A stretch of DNA of 64,000 nucleotides, from contig DWVH01000031.1 of assembly GCA_019120335.1 (NCBI GenBank), positions 1 through 64,000 of the forward strand, in the 5' to 3' direction. Both the position numbers and the translations under genes were made by a program. The notes under the pieces are model-generated. The model ran no database searches. It worked only from the letters and a program-made list of their open reading frames with translations, and was not told where the DNA came from. Shown here piece after piece: positions 32,973-42,574 of the stretch. Within the stretch, counting starts at the first letter, position 1. Each line of letters begins with the position of its first letter. The DNA comes from Candidatus Enterococcus stercoripullorum. Lineage in GTDB: Bacteria; Bacillota; Bacilli; Lactobacillales; Enterococcaceae.

Positions 32973-33561
32973 AATCAAATTTTGTGGTATCAAACCAGAT
33001 AGCGACTTAGATTACATCAATCAATTAGCTCCAGATTACATTGGAATGGTTTTTGCCCCCAAAAGTAAACGCGTCGTCACTTTTGAAGAGGCACAAAAAA
33101 TCAGTCAAACACTTCGACCTGAAATCACTAAAGTCGGTGTCTTTGTAGATGCACCCGAAAGTTTCATCGCAAAACTAGTCAATCATCAAATCATTCAGGT
33201 CATACAATTACATGGAGCTGAAAATGAAGCAACCATTCGTCACTACCAACAATCGCTTAAAATACCAGTAATCAAAGCCTTTGGGATTCAAACGCCAGAC
33301 GATGTAAAGAAGGCTATACAATCCCCAGCCGATTATTTACTTTTTGATTACAAGGTAGCTGGCAGTGGCAAAACTTTTGACTGGAGCTATATCCAAGAAG
33401 TTAAACGCGATTACTTTCTTGCAGGTGGGATCAATCGTGAAAATCTCAAAGAAGCACTATCTCTTAATCCCCATGCCATTGATTTAAGCTCAGCCATCGA
33501 AACAAACGGCCGTAAAGATAATCAAAAAATGGCCACTATTATGAATATCATGAGAGGATGA
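32965..33561 (+). CDS. trpF: Phosphoribosylanthranilate isomerase
   Basis: TIM-barrel isomerase, 198 residues from ATG 32965, begins [19 protein letters not shown]. The catalytic Cys is in KFCGIK and the general-acid Asp in VGVFVD. C-terminal phosphate-binding parts [10 protein letters not shown] and IDLSSAIE are present. The ATGA overlap with a possible trpB start suggests coupling. Confidence 0.95.
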   Translation: MSKIKFCGIKPDSDLDYINQLAPDYIGMVFAPKSKRVVTFEEAQKISQTLRPEITKVGVFVDAPESFIAKLVNHQIIQVIQLHGAENEATIRHYQQSLKIPVIKAFGIQTPDDVKKAIQSPADYLLFDYKVAGSGKTFDWSYIQEVKRDYFLAGGINRENLKEALSLNPHAIDLSSAIETNGRKDNQKMATIMNIMRG

Positions 33562-33566
33562 AAACA

Positions 33567-34757
33567 ATGACAAATCAAAATGGACGCTTCGGTATCCATG
33601 GCGGTCAATATATTCCCGAAACCTTAATGAATGCCGTCATAGAACTTGAAGAAGCCTATAATCACTTTAAAAATGATCCAACTTTCCAAAAAGAATTAAA
33701 AGAATTATTCCATGACTATGCCAATCGTCCAAGTAGACTCTACTACGCCGAAAAACTGACGAAAAAACTAGGTGGCGCAAAAATCTATCTCAAACGTGAG
33801 GACTTAAATCATACCGGGGCCCATAAAATTAACAATGTATTAGGACAAGCCTTATTAGCAAAGAAAATGGGTAAAACACGTCTCATCGCCGAAACAGGTG
33901 CTGGTCAACACGGAGTTGCCGCCGCCACCGCCGCTGCACTTTTAGATATGGAATGTGTGGTGTATATGGGGAAAGAAGATACCATTCGCCAAGCCTTAAA
34001 TGTCTACAAAATGCGTTTATTAGGAGCTGAAGTCGTGCCAGTTACGAGTGGTACAGCGACTTTAAAAGATGCCGTATCTGAAGCGATGCGTGAATGGACG
34101 AGCCGCATTGAAGATACGCATTATTGTCTTGGATCCGTGATGGGGCCTCATCCATTCCCAGTAATTGTCCGTGATTTTCAAGCAGTTATCTCTCAAGAAA
34201 TCAAAGAGCAAATGCTAGAAAAAGAAGGCCGGCTCCCTGATATTGTGATGGCTTGTGTAGGTGGTGGCAGTAATGCAATCGGGGCTTTCTACCACTTTAT
34301 CGATCATCCTGAAGTCCGCTTAATCGGTTGTGAGGCAGCAGGCCGCGGCATTGATACCCTTGATACGGCAGCTACGATTGCAACTGGGAAACTCGGCATT
34401 TTCCACGGGATGAAATCTTACTTTTGTCAAGATGAATATGGACAAATCGCCCCTGTCTACTCTATTTCAGCCGGGTTAGATTATCCCGGAATTGGCCCAG
34501 AGCATGCCAATTTACATGACCAAAAACGAGCAGAATACGTCGCCATTACTGATGAAGAAGCTGTCAACGCCTTCGAATTATTAAGTAAAACAGAAGGAAT
34601 CATCCCGGCCATTGAATCCGCTCATGCACTAGCCCACGCAATCAAAATCGCTCCTACCCTAGACAAAGATAAAATTATTGTGGTGAATTTATCTGGACGT
34701 GGCGATAAAGACTGTGCAGCAATTGCAAGATATAGAGGTGAAGACATCCATGACTAA
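33567..34757 (+). CDS. trpB: Tryptophan synthase beta chain
   Basis: PLP enzyme that joins indole and serine, 396 residues. The PLP lysine is in GAHKINN; phosphate loop GGGSNA and the GRGDKD C-terminal motif are intact. ATG 33567 is preferred because GAGAGG ends 8 nt before it; an ATG at 33558 overlaps the trpF stop but has no spacing for that site. Overlaps trpA by 8 bp. Confidence 0.97.
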   Translation: MTNQNGRFGIHGGQYIPETLMNAVIELEEAYNHFKNDPTFQKELKELFHDYANRPSRLYYAEKLTKKLGGAKIYLKREDLNHTGAHKINNVLGQALLAKKMGKTRLIAETGAGQHGVAAATAAALLDMECVVYMGKEDTIRQALNVYKMRLLGAEVVPVTSGTATLKDAVSEAMREWTSRIEDTHYCLGSVMGPHPFPVIVRDFQAVISQEIKEQMLEKEGRLPDIVMACVGGGSNAIGAFYHFIDHPEVRLIGCEAAGRGIDTLDTAATIATGKLGIFHGMKSYFCQDEYGQIAPVYSISAGLDYPGIGPEHANLHDQKRAEYVAITDEEAVNAFELLSKTEGIIPAIESAHALAHAIKIAPTLDKDKIIVVNLSGRGDKDCAAIARYRGEDIHD

Positions 34758-35538
34758 ACAAACCGGACAACAACGAATCCAAAATGCTTTTAACCACAAA
34801 GCTTTCATCCCTTTTATAACTTGTGGCGACCCAGATTTAGCCACTAGTAAAGCCATTATCCGCACTTTAGCAGCAAATGGCGCAGATATTATCGAGCTGG
34901 GTATCCCTTTTTCAGATCCAACTGCAGAAGGACCAGTCATTCAAGAAGCGAATTTACGCGCTTTAAAAAACCAAGTAACCACAGATGATATCTTCCAAAT
35001 GGTGGCAGAATTACGTCAAGATTTATCTGTGCCAATGGTGATTATGACTTATGCCAATGTGGTCTTTTCTTATGGTACCCAACGTTTCATCCAAAAAGCC
35101 CAAGAAGTCGGCATTGATGGTCTGATTTTGCCAGATGTGCCTTTTGAAGAAAAAGAAGAATTCAATCAAGTTTGCCAGCAATATGGTTTAGCCTTTGTTT
35201 CCTTGATTGCCCCTACTTCCCACGAGCGTATTGCAAAAATCGCCAAAGAAGCAAATGGTTTCTTATATTGCGTTTCTTCTTTAGGCGTGACCGGCGTTCG
35301 TAGCCAAATCAATACGGATCTTGGTAGCATGATTGCTGCAGTACGAAAAGCGAATCCAACTATTCCTGTGGCGATTGGCTTTGGAATTGCCACAAGCGAA
35401 CAAGCCAAACAAATGAGTCAACTCGCAGACGGGGTCATCATCGGATCGGCCATCGTCAAACAAATTGGCCAACACCAACAAAAAGCTCCAGAAATTTTAG
35501 CCGAATATGCCAAAAGTATTGTCCAAAGCATACGTTAA
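34750..35538 (+). CDS. trpA: Tryptophan synthase alpha chain
   Basis: Cleaves indole-glycerol phosphate and passes indole to TrpB. 262 residues from ATG 34750; the upstream GTG in the longer frame lies deep in trpB. Catalytic Glu (E. coli Glu49) is present in [10 protein letters not shown]. The position of E. coli Asp60 reads Glu (PTAEGPVIQ instead of ADGP), a conservative change that I believe occurs in other lactic-acid bacteria. Last gene of the operon. Confidence 0.96.
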   Translation: MTKQTGQQRIQNAFNHKAFIPFITCGDPDLATSKAIIRTLAANGADIIELGIPFSDPTAEGPVIQEANLRALKNQVTTDDIFQMVAELRQDLSVPMVIMTYANVVFSYGTQRFIQKAQEVGIDGLILPDVPFEEKEEFNQVCQQYGLAFVSLIAPTSHERIAKIAKEANGFLYCVSSLGVTGVRSQINTDLGSMIAAVRKANPTIPVAIGFGIATSEQAKQMSQLADGVIIGSAIVKQIGQHQQKAPEILAEYAKSIVQSIR

Positions 35539-35552
35539 ACAATGTAAGAAAA

Positions 35553-35595
35553 AATCAGCGTGAAGCAACAAAACCTCACGCTGATTGATTTTTTA
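35553..35595. terminator. Terminator of the trp operon
   Basis: Perfect 11-bp stem (35553-35563 with 35576-35586), then GATTTTTTATTT. It overlaps the stop of the converging permease gene and may act both ways. Confidence 0.85.
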
Positions 35596-36909
35596 TTTCA
35601 TTTTTCGTCCTAAGTAAAATACGGGAATGCCTAGTAAAGTCAGTCCAATCCCGGTTAAAGCAAGCTGGGTTGAATAAACGATTGTCATTACTAAAATAAA
35701 CCCACCACCTAATATCGCAATGAGTGGTAAAACTGGATATAACGGAACTTTATATGGTCTCGGTAAGTCCGGTTGTGTCTTGCGTAATACGAAAACTGCC
35801 GCAAAAATCAAAATGCTGAAAAACCACATCACAAAAACTAGCATATCCGTCAATAAATCAAAATTTCCTAAACACATCATCACAATAGCAATGGCTAGTT
35901 GAAACAAAGCGGCGACATAGGGAATCGCGGTATGTTTAGAAAGACGTTTGAAATAGCGACTCAAAGGCAATTCATCTTCTTTCGCTAAAGCATAAGGCAC
36001 GCGAATTCCGGTCATGGTATAGCCGTTTAGTGCCCCATATACCGAAATCAAAATTCCAATCGTCACTAATTTTCCTCCAAAACCACCAAACATTTGGATA
36101 GCCGCCAAATTCGCTGCATTTAAGTTACCAGCAATCTGCGCAACCGGTAAATTCTTTAAAAAAGCCCAGTTGATCAGCACATAAACTAAAGTCACAAAAC
36201 TAAGTCCCAAGATAATCGCTTTAGGCAAATCTTTTTGTGGATGCTTCATTTCACCTGCGACATTTCCTACATTTAACCAACCATCATAGGCAAATAACGT
36301 AGCCAGTAACGCAGCAGCAAAATTATGGGCAGCATTGGTATGATCAAAAAAGCTTGCATCCACTAAAGCTATTTGCACCTGACCTTGTGTAAATAGTCCT
36401 GCTAGAATAATTAAACTAATCGGTAGCAATTTTACAATAAGTGTTACTGATTGCACATTGGCCGCTACCTTTGTGCCTAACAAGTTAATCCCCGTAACAC
36501 TCGAACCTACTAAAATCGCTAAGAGTAGTAATATAGAAGATGACAAATGAAATAGATTGATACACTGGGTAGCAAAAATAATGCTTAATGCGGCAATATT
36601 TGCTGGAAAATAAACAATCATTTGCGCCCAACCAAGTAAAAACGAAGGCAACTTACCATAGGCTTCTTCAATATAGCGCACCGCTCCACCAGTTTTAGGA
36701 ATCGCTGTGGCTAATTCAGCAACCGTCAAGCCCCCACAAATCGTTAATACACCTGCCAAAGCCCAGGCAAATAAAGTAGCCGAGGCATTTTGCGTATGAT
36801 TGACGACACTGGCCACTTTGAAAAAGACCCCTGCACCAATTACTGTACCCATCACTGTTGACAAGGCACCTACTAAATTAATTTCCTTTTTTAAATGTTT
36901 TTGCTCCAT
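35593..36909 (-). CDS. APC family amino acid permease
   Basis: 438-residue amino acid/polyamine/organocation transporter with about twelve helices. The N-terminal VMGTVIGAGVFFKVA glycine loop and PKTGGAVRYIEEAYG are typical of the LAT/SteT-like branch (serine/threonine or other neutral amino acid exchangers). It converges on the trp operon, but no T-box or other tryptophan signal precedes it, so a tryptophan role is not supported. Substrate not deducible. Confidence 0.85.
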   Translation of the reverse strand: MEQKHLKKEINLVGALSTVMGTVIGAGVFFKVASVVNHTQNASATLFAWALAGVLTICGGLTVAELATAIPKTGGAVRYIEEAYGKLPSFLLGWAQMIVYFPANIAALSIIFATQCINLFHLSSSILLLLAILVGSSVTGINLLGTKVAANVQSVTLIVKLLPISLIILAGLFTQGQVQIALVDASFFDHTNAAHNFAAALLATLFAYDGWLNVGNVAGEMKHPQKDLPKAIILGLSFVTLVYVLINWAFLKNLPVAQIAGNLNAANLAAIQMFGGFGGKLVTIGILISVYGALNGYTMTGIRVPYALAKEDELPLSRYFKRLSKHTAIPYVAALFQLAIAIVMMCLGNFDLLTDMLVFVMWFFSILIFAAVFVLRKTQPDLPRPYKVPLYPVLPLIAILGGGFILVMTIVYSTQLALTGIGLTLLGIPVFYLGRKMK

Positions 36910-37002
36910 CCATTAACCTCATTTTCTAAATATAATGAAAGTATACAGAAAAAATTCACAAAAAACTATATAAACTTATTTAAAACTTAATGTTATAAAA
37001 AA

Positions 37003-37038
37003 TAGAGAACACAAAGCAACCTCACCTTGTATTCTCTA
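37003..37038 (-). terminator. Terminator after the aldo/keto reductase gene
   Basis: Arms 37003-37014 and 37027-37038 match at 11 of 12 positions, followed on the minus strand by ATTTTTTAT. Separates the reductase from the permease. Confidence 0.8.
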
Positions 37039-37050
37039 CTATTTTTCATA

Positions 37051-37899
37051 TTAGAAATTCGTTGTATCTGGATCAGTAGCTAAACTTTTAACCCCTTGTA
37101 ACGCATCCATCGCTGCCATATCTTGGGCATCAATCATGAAATCAAAGACTTGTAAGTTTTGCTCAATCCGTGATGGTGTAACAGATTTTGGTAATGGTAA
37201 GAACCCTTTTTGTAAGCTCCAACGTAGTAACAATTGTGGCACACTCTTTTGATATTTCGCCGCAATCTTTTCTAGCTCCGGTAAACCAATCAGATTCCCT
37301 GTGCCTAGTGGACTATAAGCTTCACTTAAGATGTTGTGCGCATTGTTATAGGCTACCACTTCTCTTTGTTGGTCAGATGGGTTAAGGTAAATTTGATTCA
37401 CAACCGGTTGAATCTTAGCTGTTGCAAGCAATGCGTCTAAATGATGCGCTCTAAAGTTAGAAACTCCGATAGATTTAATCTTACCTGCTTCAACTGCTTC
37501 TTCCATCGCACGCCAAGCTTCACTATTAGCTTCTTGCCAGTTTTCACGAAAATGAACTGGATTTGGCCAATGAATCAAGTAGAGATCAAAATAATCTAAG
37601 CCTAAATTTTGTAAAGACTGATCAATCGCTTTTTTTGCTAATTCATAACCATGATCAGTGTTCCATAATTTTGTCGTTACGAATAAATCTTCACGAGCAA
37701 CCCCACTTTTTTGAATGGCACGACCGACAGAAACTTCATTGCCGTAAATCATCGCCGTATCAATATGACGATAACCACTTTCTAAAGCTTTCAATACAGA
37801 TTGTTCGGCCACATCCCCATCAGGAGTTTGCCAAGTACCAAAACCTAGTACCGGAATTTCTTGGCCATTTGCTAACTTATAAGTTGGAATTTTACTCAT
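37051..37899 (-). CDS. Aldo/keto reductase
   Basis: NADPH-dependent reductase of the 2,5-diketo-gluconate reductase type, 282 residues. The catalytic tetrad is intact: Asp47 and Tyr52 (HIDTAMIYGNE), Lys77 (TTKLWN) and His110 (LIHWP). The C-terminal nucleotide-binding part PKSVTPSRIEQNLQ is present. AGAGGTG lies about 8 nt before the ATG. Single gene with its own terminator. Physiological substrate unknown. Confidence 0.92.
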   Translation of the reverse strand: MSKIPTYKLANGQEIPVLGFGTWQTPDGDVAEQSVLKALESGYRHIDTAMIYGNEVSVGRAIQKSGVAREDLFVTTKLWNTDHGYELAKKAIDQSLQNLGLDYFDLYLIHWPNPVHFRENWQEANSEAWRAMEEAVEAGKIKSIGVSNFRAHHLDALLATAKIQPVVNQIYLNPSDQQREVVAYNNAHNILSEAYSPLGTGNLIGLPELEKIAAKYQKSVPQLLLRWSLQKGFLPLPKSVTPSRIEQNLQVFDFMIDAQDMAAMDALQGVKSLATDPDTTNF

Positions 37900-38152
37900 A
37901 ATATGTACACCTCTTTAAATATGTATTACACTTTTAATTTTACAACTGATACTGCATTTTTTCATGTATCTTGCTTAAAAAGCTTTAGCAACATCTGCTT
38001 TTCAATCTCGCAGAATCTATTTCATAAAAATCATTTTAAATAACTATATATTTATAATTAGTATAAATAAAATAATTTAAATATGCAGGTTAAATACACT
38101 AATTATAGTACATTATGAAAAATTTAATAATTCATATATTTCCATATAACTA

Positions 38153-38180
38153 TTGCAAAATAATTTTTACCGTGTATAAT
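38153..38180 (+). promoter_or_regulatory. Promoter of small basic protein A
   Basis: TTGCAA (38153-38158), 16 bp, TATAAT (38175-38180), 33 bp before the ATG at 38214. The rest of 37900-38213 is AT-rich and should also hold the reductase promoter; nothing else seen. Confidence 0.6.
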
Positions 38181-38213
38181 TTTAAACGAAATAATAATGA
38201 AAAGAGAAAAAAT

Positions 38214-38411
38214 ATGACTCGAAATACATCTTATTATGATAAAGAAGCCTATAGAGAATTAACCCATATTCAAAAACTACTTTTAGCTGATGAACCATTT
38301 ACTGTATCAAAAAGAATTCATGCGGCTAGACGTGGTCGCTTACAAGAACCCTTTCTTTCTGCCGCCCAAAATCGTATACCTAATTATTCCAAACGATCCA
38401 TCCGCTTATAA
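38214..38411 (+). CDS. Small basic protein A (paralogue of B)
   Basis: 65 residues from ATG 38214: an acidic/helical N-half (YYDKEAYRELTHIQKLLLAD) and a strongly basic C-half. The core FTVSKRIHAARRGRL matches WTASKRVHARERGRL in the converging gene at 38454 at 10 of 15 positions. I do not recognise the family. No signal peptide or membrane segment; the Arg/Lys-rich half could bind nucleic acid. The ribosome site is weak (AAGAGAA), but a good promoter and a shared terminator support a real gene. Confidence 0.6.
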   Translation: MTRNTSYYDKEAYRELTHIQKLLLADEPFTVSKRIHAARRGRLQEPFLSAAQNRIPNYSKRSIRL

Positions 38412-38413
38412 AA

Positions 38414-38451
38414 AAAAAGAGTCATACCACGACAAATGGTTGACTCTTTTT
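38414..38451. terminator. Bidirectional terminator between small genes A and B
   Basis: Perfect 11-bp stem AAAAAGAGTCA (38414-38424) with TGACTCTTTTT (38441-38451), plus an inner 4-bp stem. A-run and T-run on either side serve both genes. Confidence 0.9.
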
Positions 38452-38453
38452 GA

Positions 38454-38693
38454 TTATCTTCTATGATTTGATTGTTGCATCATCATATAAGCGCGATATT
38501 TTTCATCTAATGTGGCAAGATCACTCTCTAGTCTTCCGCGCTCTCTTGCATGAACACGCTTTGAAGCAGTCCATGATTTAGATGCAGCATTCAATGTTAA
38601 TAATTTCGCAAACTCGAATGGTTGATTCTCGGTTTGTACAACTGAATTTTCACTATCTAACGTAAAATATTGTGCTTCTCGAATAGACTCCAT
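38454..38693 (-). CDS. Small basic protein B (paralogue of A)
   Basis: 79 residues from ATG 38693, chosen because GGAGGAG lies 7 nt upstream; the longer frame to 38783 runs through the promoter. Layout as in protein A: a less basic N-half (MESIREAQYFTLDSENSV), then LLTLNAASKSWTASKRVHARERGRL, then a helical tail ending MMMQQSNHRR. Sharing the SKR-(I/V)-HA-x-x-RGRL core with protein A points to a duplicated gene turned tail to tail. Function unknown; no domain I can name. Confidence 0.65.
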   Translation of the reverse strand: MESIREAQYFTLDSENSVVQTENQPFEFAKLLTLNAASKSWTASKRVHARERGRLESDLATLDEKYRAYMMMQQSNHRR

Positions 38694-38730
38694 ACCATTC
38701 TCCTCCAATATTCTTTCATTCCCCACGCTC

Positions 38731-38760
38731 ATTATACAACCACTTACTAGGAAAATACAA
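38731..38760 (-). promoter_or_regulatory. Promoter of small basic protein B
   Basis: On the minus strand TTGTAT (38755-38760), 18 bp, TATAAT (38731-38736), about 38 bp before the ATG. Confidence 0.55.
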
Positions 38761-38821
38761 GAAAAATTATCAATTTTCGACAATTTTTTTAATGAATTAT
38801 ATTTTAATAATCAAACACAAA

Positions 38822-38855
38822 TATGTAAACATTCGTATAAATAAATATTTACATA
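38822..38855. repeat. ATGTAAA inverted repeat upstream of gene B
   Basis: TATGTAAA (38822-38829) and TTTACATA (38848-38855), 18 bp apart. The same half-sites occur 8 bp apart at 10970-10995 before the giant adhesin promoter. Lies 62 bp upstream of the gene B -35 box. Confidence 0.5.
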
Positions 38856-39440
38856 CGTAGATTATTTTAAATTTTATGTTTTCATTTTTGTCTAAATACT
38901 ATTATTTCAATCTTATCAAACGAATAACGACTAAACACAAACTTCTTTTTATAATAATTCTAAATCAAAACAATGATACAAGATACTCTCTCTATAAAAC
39001 CACACATATAACCTTTTGTTTTTTTATACAAGTTATAAATAATATCATTTTTTATTTTATTCACTAAACTTTATCTAGGATAAGCGCTTGCGTAGATTTT
39101 ATTGTTTTATTTCGTATTTTGATCACAGCTAATATGATTAAGCTATTATTCTTTTTCGTTATCCACTTACTTTAAATCATACTCCTTTTTTATTTAAAAT
39201 ATTGGATTAAATGTCAAAATAGGCTGTTTTGAACTATTCCAAAAATAAAAAAATAGCAAACTTCATCTTATTCGCAGGATTTTTTAAAATTTTTTTGATT
39301 TTTTTTGCATTTACCCCTTTTCATTTTGAGCATTTTATAAGATAATGAAGTATGTAAAGATTGTAAATGTATTTCAGCTTTCATCTTTACATATATGTTT
39401 GCCGTTTCAAGTTAATGTAAATTATCTTTTCCCATATTCC
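38856..39440. other. AT-rich non-coding stretch before opuABC
   Basis: About 585 bp with no convincing gene. Short frames (38876-39067 and from 39345) lack ribosome sites. Further ATGTAAA/TTTACAT words occur near 39349, 39386 and 39414 without clear symmetry. Confidence 0.5.
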
Positions 39441-39477
39441 AATGAACGCACATGTCTTTTAGGCATGTGCGTTCATT
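39441..39477. repeat. 14-bp perfect inverted repeat
   Basis: Arms 39441-39454 and 39464-39477 with a 9-nt spacer. No T-run on either side; it follows the opuABC terminator on the minus strand, so it could be a backup stop or an mRNA-end element. Confidence 0.65.
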
Positions 39478-39485
39478 GTTGTGTT

Positions 39486-39516
39486 AAAAAAAGCATTGGA
39501 GACAACACTCCAATGC
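39486..39516 (-). terminator. Terminator of the opuA operon
   Basis: Perfect 9-bp stem (39493-39501 with 39508-39516) followed on the minus strand by seven Ts, 7 bp after the opuABC stop codon. Confidence 0.85.
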
Positions 39517-39523
39517 CTTTTGA

Positions 39524-41239
39524 TTATTTCATCCAAGCTTTGACTTTTTCCGGATTGGCTTTAATCCAATCTTTGGCAGCTTGTTTGGGCTCTTTCCCAT
39601 TTTGGATAGCCAACATGACACTTTCCATATCTTTGGTACTCCAATGAAAATTATCTAAAATCTGATTAGCCTTTTTATGTTCTTTGGCAAAGTCTTTACT
39701 TGTCATTGTATGAATTTGTTCAGCTGAACCCATACTCTGCTTATCATCTTTTAAGTATTTCAAATCATATTTAGCAAACATCCAATGTGGAGACCAACCA
39801 GTGATAACGATATCTTCCTTATTTTTAATAGCTTTGTCTAAGGCTACGCTCATCGCACCTGATGAAGAAGTCTCAACTTGCCAGTCACTTAAATTATCAT
39901 AAGCTTTGAGCGTTTTCTTAGCACCATCCACTACACCTGCACCTGGTTCAATTCCGGTAATCTTTTTACCAGCTTCATCTGATAAATCGCTAATAGCATC
40001 GACTTTCATATAACTAGGAACAACTAGACCTACTTTTGCCCCTTTTAAATTGGCCCCTAAATCCACCAATTGATCTTTGTATTTTTTATATTGGCTCGCA
40101 TGGGTGTTTGGTAACCAAGCTGTCACCATCGCATCGGCCCGTTGATTGGCCACTGCTTCCCACATGACAGCATTATCTAAAGGAGTCATTTCTACTTGAT
40201 ACCCTTCATCTTCTAGCACTTGTGCAATCACATTGGTTGAAGCCACCTCAGTATCCCATTGCACATAAGCCAAACGAATGGTTTCTTTTGTTTGTGTACC
40301 TAACACCACATTTTGGATAATAGCCCCGATTGCTAAAACGGCTAAAACGACTGATGTTAAAGCGATTTTTTGTTTTCTAGGCATTTTTTGGTGAGCATGT
40401 TGTTTTTCGCGGTTCGTATATTGGATAAAGCGGTCAATCATAATCGCTAAAATAACCAATGCCAATCCGCTGACAAACCCACTACCGATATCCGCTTTTT
40501 GTAAGGCTGCCAAGACATTACGACCAAGACCTGGAGCTCCGATCATTGACGCCGTAACAACCATTGATAAAGCTAACATCGTCGTTTGATTGACCCCAGC
40601 TAAAATCGTCTTTTTCGCTAAAGGTAATTCTAACTTCATTAATTTTTGCCAAGCGGTACCCCCAAATGAATCTGAAGCTTCCACTAGTTCTTTTGGAATT
40701 TGTTTAATCCCTAAATGGGTAAAGCGAACAGTAGGTGGTAAAGCGAAAATTACTGAAGCGAAGACCCCTGGCACCATCCCGATACCAAAGAACGCCACGG
40801 CTGGAATTAAATACACAAAACTTGGCATACTTTGCATAAAGTCTAAAATAGGGGTTAATACTTTTCTGACCGTCTCACTTTTTGCCATGCAAATACCTAG
40901 TGGCACCCCGATAACAATCGAAATCACACTAGCCACTAATACTAAAGTCGTCGTTTGTAATAAAGCTTCCCATAAACCTTGGTTTGCTATAAAGACTAAC
41001 CCTAGAAAAGTAAAAATCGGCAACCCTTTTTTCTTGTTCGTAATGATAAATGCAATAACTGTGAGCAACACAATCCAAACTGGGACAGGTACTAAGCCTA
41101 ATATTCCAGTAATTGTATCCATCACTTTTTGTCCAACTGTTTGTAATAAATGAAACAGCCCAGAAAAATGAACCGTCAACCAATCTGTCAGTTGCTCGAT
41201 TACTTTAGCAACGGGCCATGCATTTGTTAAATTATCCAT
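39524..41239 (-). CDS. opuABC: Glycine betaine ABC transporter, permease fused to binding protein
   Basis: 571 residues. The N-terminal part (to about 285) is a membrane permease with the EAA-type loop ([20 protein letters not shown]); after a further membrane segment the C-terminal half (about 315-571) is an OpuAC-type betaine-binding domain, tethered outside. In LAB this fusion is called OpuABC/BusAB. Trp residues in [14 protein letters not shown] and GWSPHWM are placed as expected for the aromatic box. ATG 41239 follows GAGAGGAAG; the gene overlaps opuAA by 8 bp. Confidence 0.93.
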   Translation of the reverse strand: MDNLTNAWPVAKVIEQLTDWLTVHFSGLFHLLQTVGQKVMDTITGILGLVPVPVWIVLLTVIAFIITNKKKGLPIFTFLGLVFIANQGLWEALLQTTTLVLVASVISIVIGVPLGICMAKSETVRKVLTPILDFMQSMPSFVYLIPAVAFFGIGMVPGVFASVIFALPPTVRFTHLGIKQIPKELVEASDSFGGTAWQKLMKLELPLAKKTILAGVNQTTMLALSMVVTASMIGAPGLGRNVLAALQKADIGSGFVSGLALVILAIMIDRFIQYTNREKQHAHQKMPRKQKIALTSVVLAVLAIGAIIQNVVLGTQTKETIRLAYVQWDTEVASTNVIAQVLEDEGYQVEMTPLDNAVMWEAVANQRADAMVTAWLPNTHASQYKKYKDQLVDLGANLKGAKVGLVVPSYMKVDAISDLSDEAGKKITGIEPGAGVVDGAKKTLKAYDNLSDWQVETSSSGAMSVALDKAIKNKEDIVITGWSPHWMFAKYDLKYLKDDKQSMGSAEQIHTMTSKDFAKEHKKANQILDNFHWSTKDMESVMLAIQNGKEPKQAAKDWIKANPEKVKAWMK

Positions 41240-42431
41240 TGACAACTTCCTCTCCTTGCTGTGTTTCTGCTAATGCTTGAATGACCGAACCACGAATGAC
41301 TACACCTAAAACTTTACCATTTTCAATAACGGCTAATGGTGTTTTGGCGTCATATAACACATTAAAAATATCGGTAACCAACATATCTTTATCAATCGTT
41401 GGCATCTGTTCATCAAGTACATCACTTAAACTTAATTTCTCATTTCTTGCTCTTAATGCGGCGTCGGCAGTAATAATTCCTTTTAATTGACGTTTGCGAT
41501 CAACCGCTACTAACATACTAATTTCTTCTTTACGCATACGATTCAAAGCAACATTTGGTCCATCTAGTTCAATATTAGTTGTAATCGCAGGTACCATAAT
41601 GTTTTGGGCAGTTAAGACTTTTGTACGGTCCACATCTTCCACAAACTCGCGAACAAATTGATTTGCTGGATTTGTTAGGATTTCTTCACCAGTACCAATT
41701 TGCATCATTTGCCCATCTTTCATCAAAGCAATTCGGTCGCCAATTCGTAAAGCCTCATTTAAATCATGTGTAATAAAGACAATCGTGCGTTTTTCTCGTG
41801 CTTGTAAATCCAATAATTCATCTTGCATTTCACGACGGATTAGTGGGTCTAATGCAGAGAAAGCTTCGTCCATCAATAAGATTTCAGGATCATTGGCTAA
41901 AGAGCGGGCCAACCCTACACGCTGTTGCATCCCACCAGATAATTGTTCGGGGTATTGATCAGCAAAATCTAAAAGGTCAGCATTATCCAGTGCTTTTTTC
42001 GCTCTATTTTCACGTTCTTCTTTATTAATCCCTTTAATTTCCAAGCCATATTCGACATTTTCTAAAATGGTACGGTGTGGAAATAATCCAAAACTTTGGA
42101 AAACCATATTTATTTTATGGCGGCGAACTTCTCGTAAACCTTCCTTATCCAGCTTTGCAATATCTTGACCATCAATAAAAATCTGACCTTCTGTTGGTTC
42201 AATTAAACGATTCAATAAACGAATCAATGTAGATTTCCCACTACCAGATAATCCCATGACAACAAAAATTTCGCCTTCATTTACTTGAAAGTTTGCATCA
42301 TAGACCCCGACAGTCGCACCGGTCTTAGCTAATATTTCCTTTTTACTTTTATTTTCTGCAATCATATTTAATGCTTGATGGGTTTTGCGCCCAAAAATTT
42401 TCGTTAAATGCTTAACTTCTAATTTACTCAT
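41232..42431 (-). CDS. opuAA: Glycine betaine ABC transporter ATP-binding subunit
   Basis: 399 residues with Walker [10 protein letters not shown], signature LSGGMQQR, Walker [14 protein letters not shown], and a C-terminal tandem CBS domain (about 275-390). In Lactococcus OpuA the CBS pair senses ionic strength and binds c-di-AMP. First gene of the operon, with near-consensus promoter and a putative BusR operator upstream. Uptake of betaine protects against salt stress. Confidence 0.95.
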   Translation of the reverse strand: MSKLEVKHLTKIFGRKTHQALNMIAENKSKKEILAKTGATVGVYDANFQVNEGEIFVVMGLSGSGKSTLIRLLNRLIEPTEGQIFIDGQDIAKLDKEGLREVRRHKINMVFQSFGLFPHRTILENVEYGLEIKGINKEERENRAKKALDNADLLDFADQYPEQLSGGMQQRVGLARSLANDPEILLMDEAFSALDPLIRREMQDELLDLQAREKRTIVFITHDLNEALRIGDRIALMKDGQMMQIGTGEEILTNPANQFVREFVEDVDRTKVLTAQNIMVPAITTNIELDGPNVALNRMRKEEISMLVAVDRKRQLKGIITADAALRARNEKLSLSDVLDEQMPTIDKDMLVTDIFNVLYDAKTPLAVIENGKVLGVVIRGSVIQALAETQQGEEVVNG

Positions 42432-42456
42432 TCATTCCCCTTCTTTCTGATTTTCA

Positions 42457-42497
42457 AGTGACTACTTTATAATATAATTATATTGTCACTCTGTCAA
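42457..42497 (-). promoter_or_regulatory. opuA promoter with putative BusR operator
   Basis: Promoter on the minus strand: TTGACA (42492-42497), 17 bp, TATTAT (42469-42474). Across it lies a perfect inverted pair AGTGAC (42457-42462) and GTCACT (42485-42490) exactly 22 bp apart. BusR, the c-di-AMP-responsive repressor of busA/opuA, is known to read a bipartite site with 22-bp separation. No busR gene is in the window. Confidence 0.65.
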
Positions 42498-42525
42498 AAA
42501 GAATGCTTTCCTAAAAAAATCGTAC

Positions 42526-42558
42526 AAAAAAGACAGTTAGACCATTCTGCTAACTGCC
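42526..42558 (-). terminator. Terminator after trmB
   Basis: Nine-pair stem (42532-42540 with 42550-42558, one G-T), followed on the minus strand by a run of six Ts. Confidence 0.8.
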
Positions 42559-42574
42559 TTTTTCAATGAAATAT

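Noticed and set aside
38876-39067. 63-codon frame in the AT-rich gap
   Set aside because: No ribosome site, Phe/Ile/Tyr-rich composition as expected from AT-rich non-coding DNA.
39079-39096. cre-like word ATAAGCGCTTGCG
   Set aside because: Poor fit at the outer TG/CA positions and no gene start nearby.
39345-39647. 100-codon plus-strand frame running into opuABC
   Set aside because: Passes through two hairpins and overlaps a well-supported gene; no ribosome site.
40590-41153. 187-codon plus-strand frame opposite opuABC
   Set aside because: Low-complexity, Lys/Thr/Pro-rich translation with no ribosome site; antisense shadow of a clear membrane protein gene.
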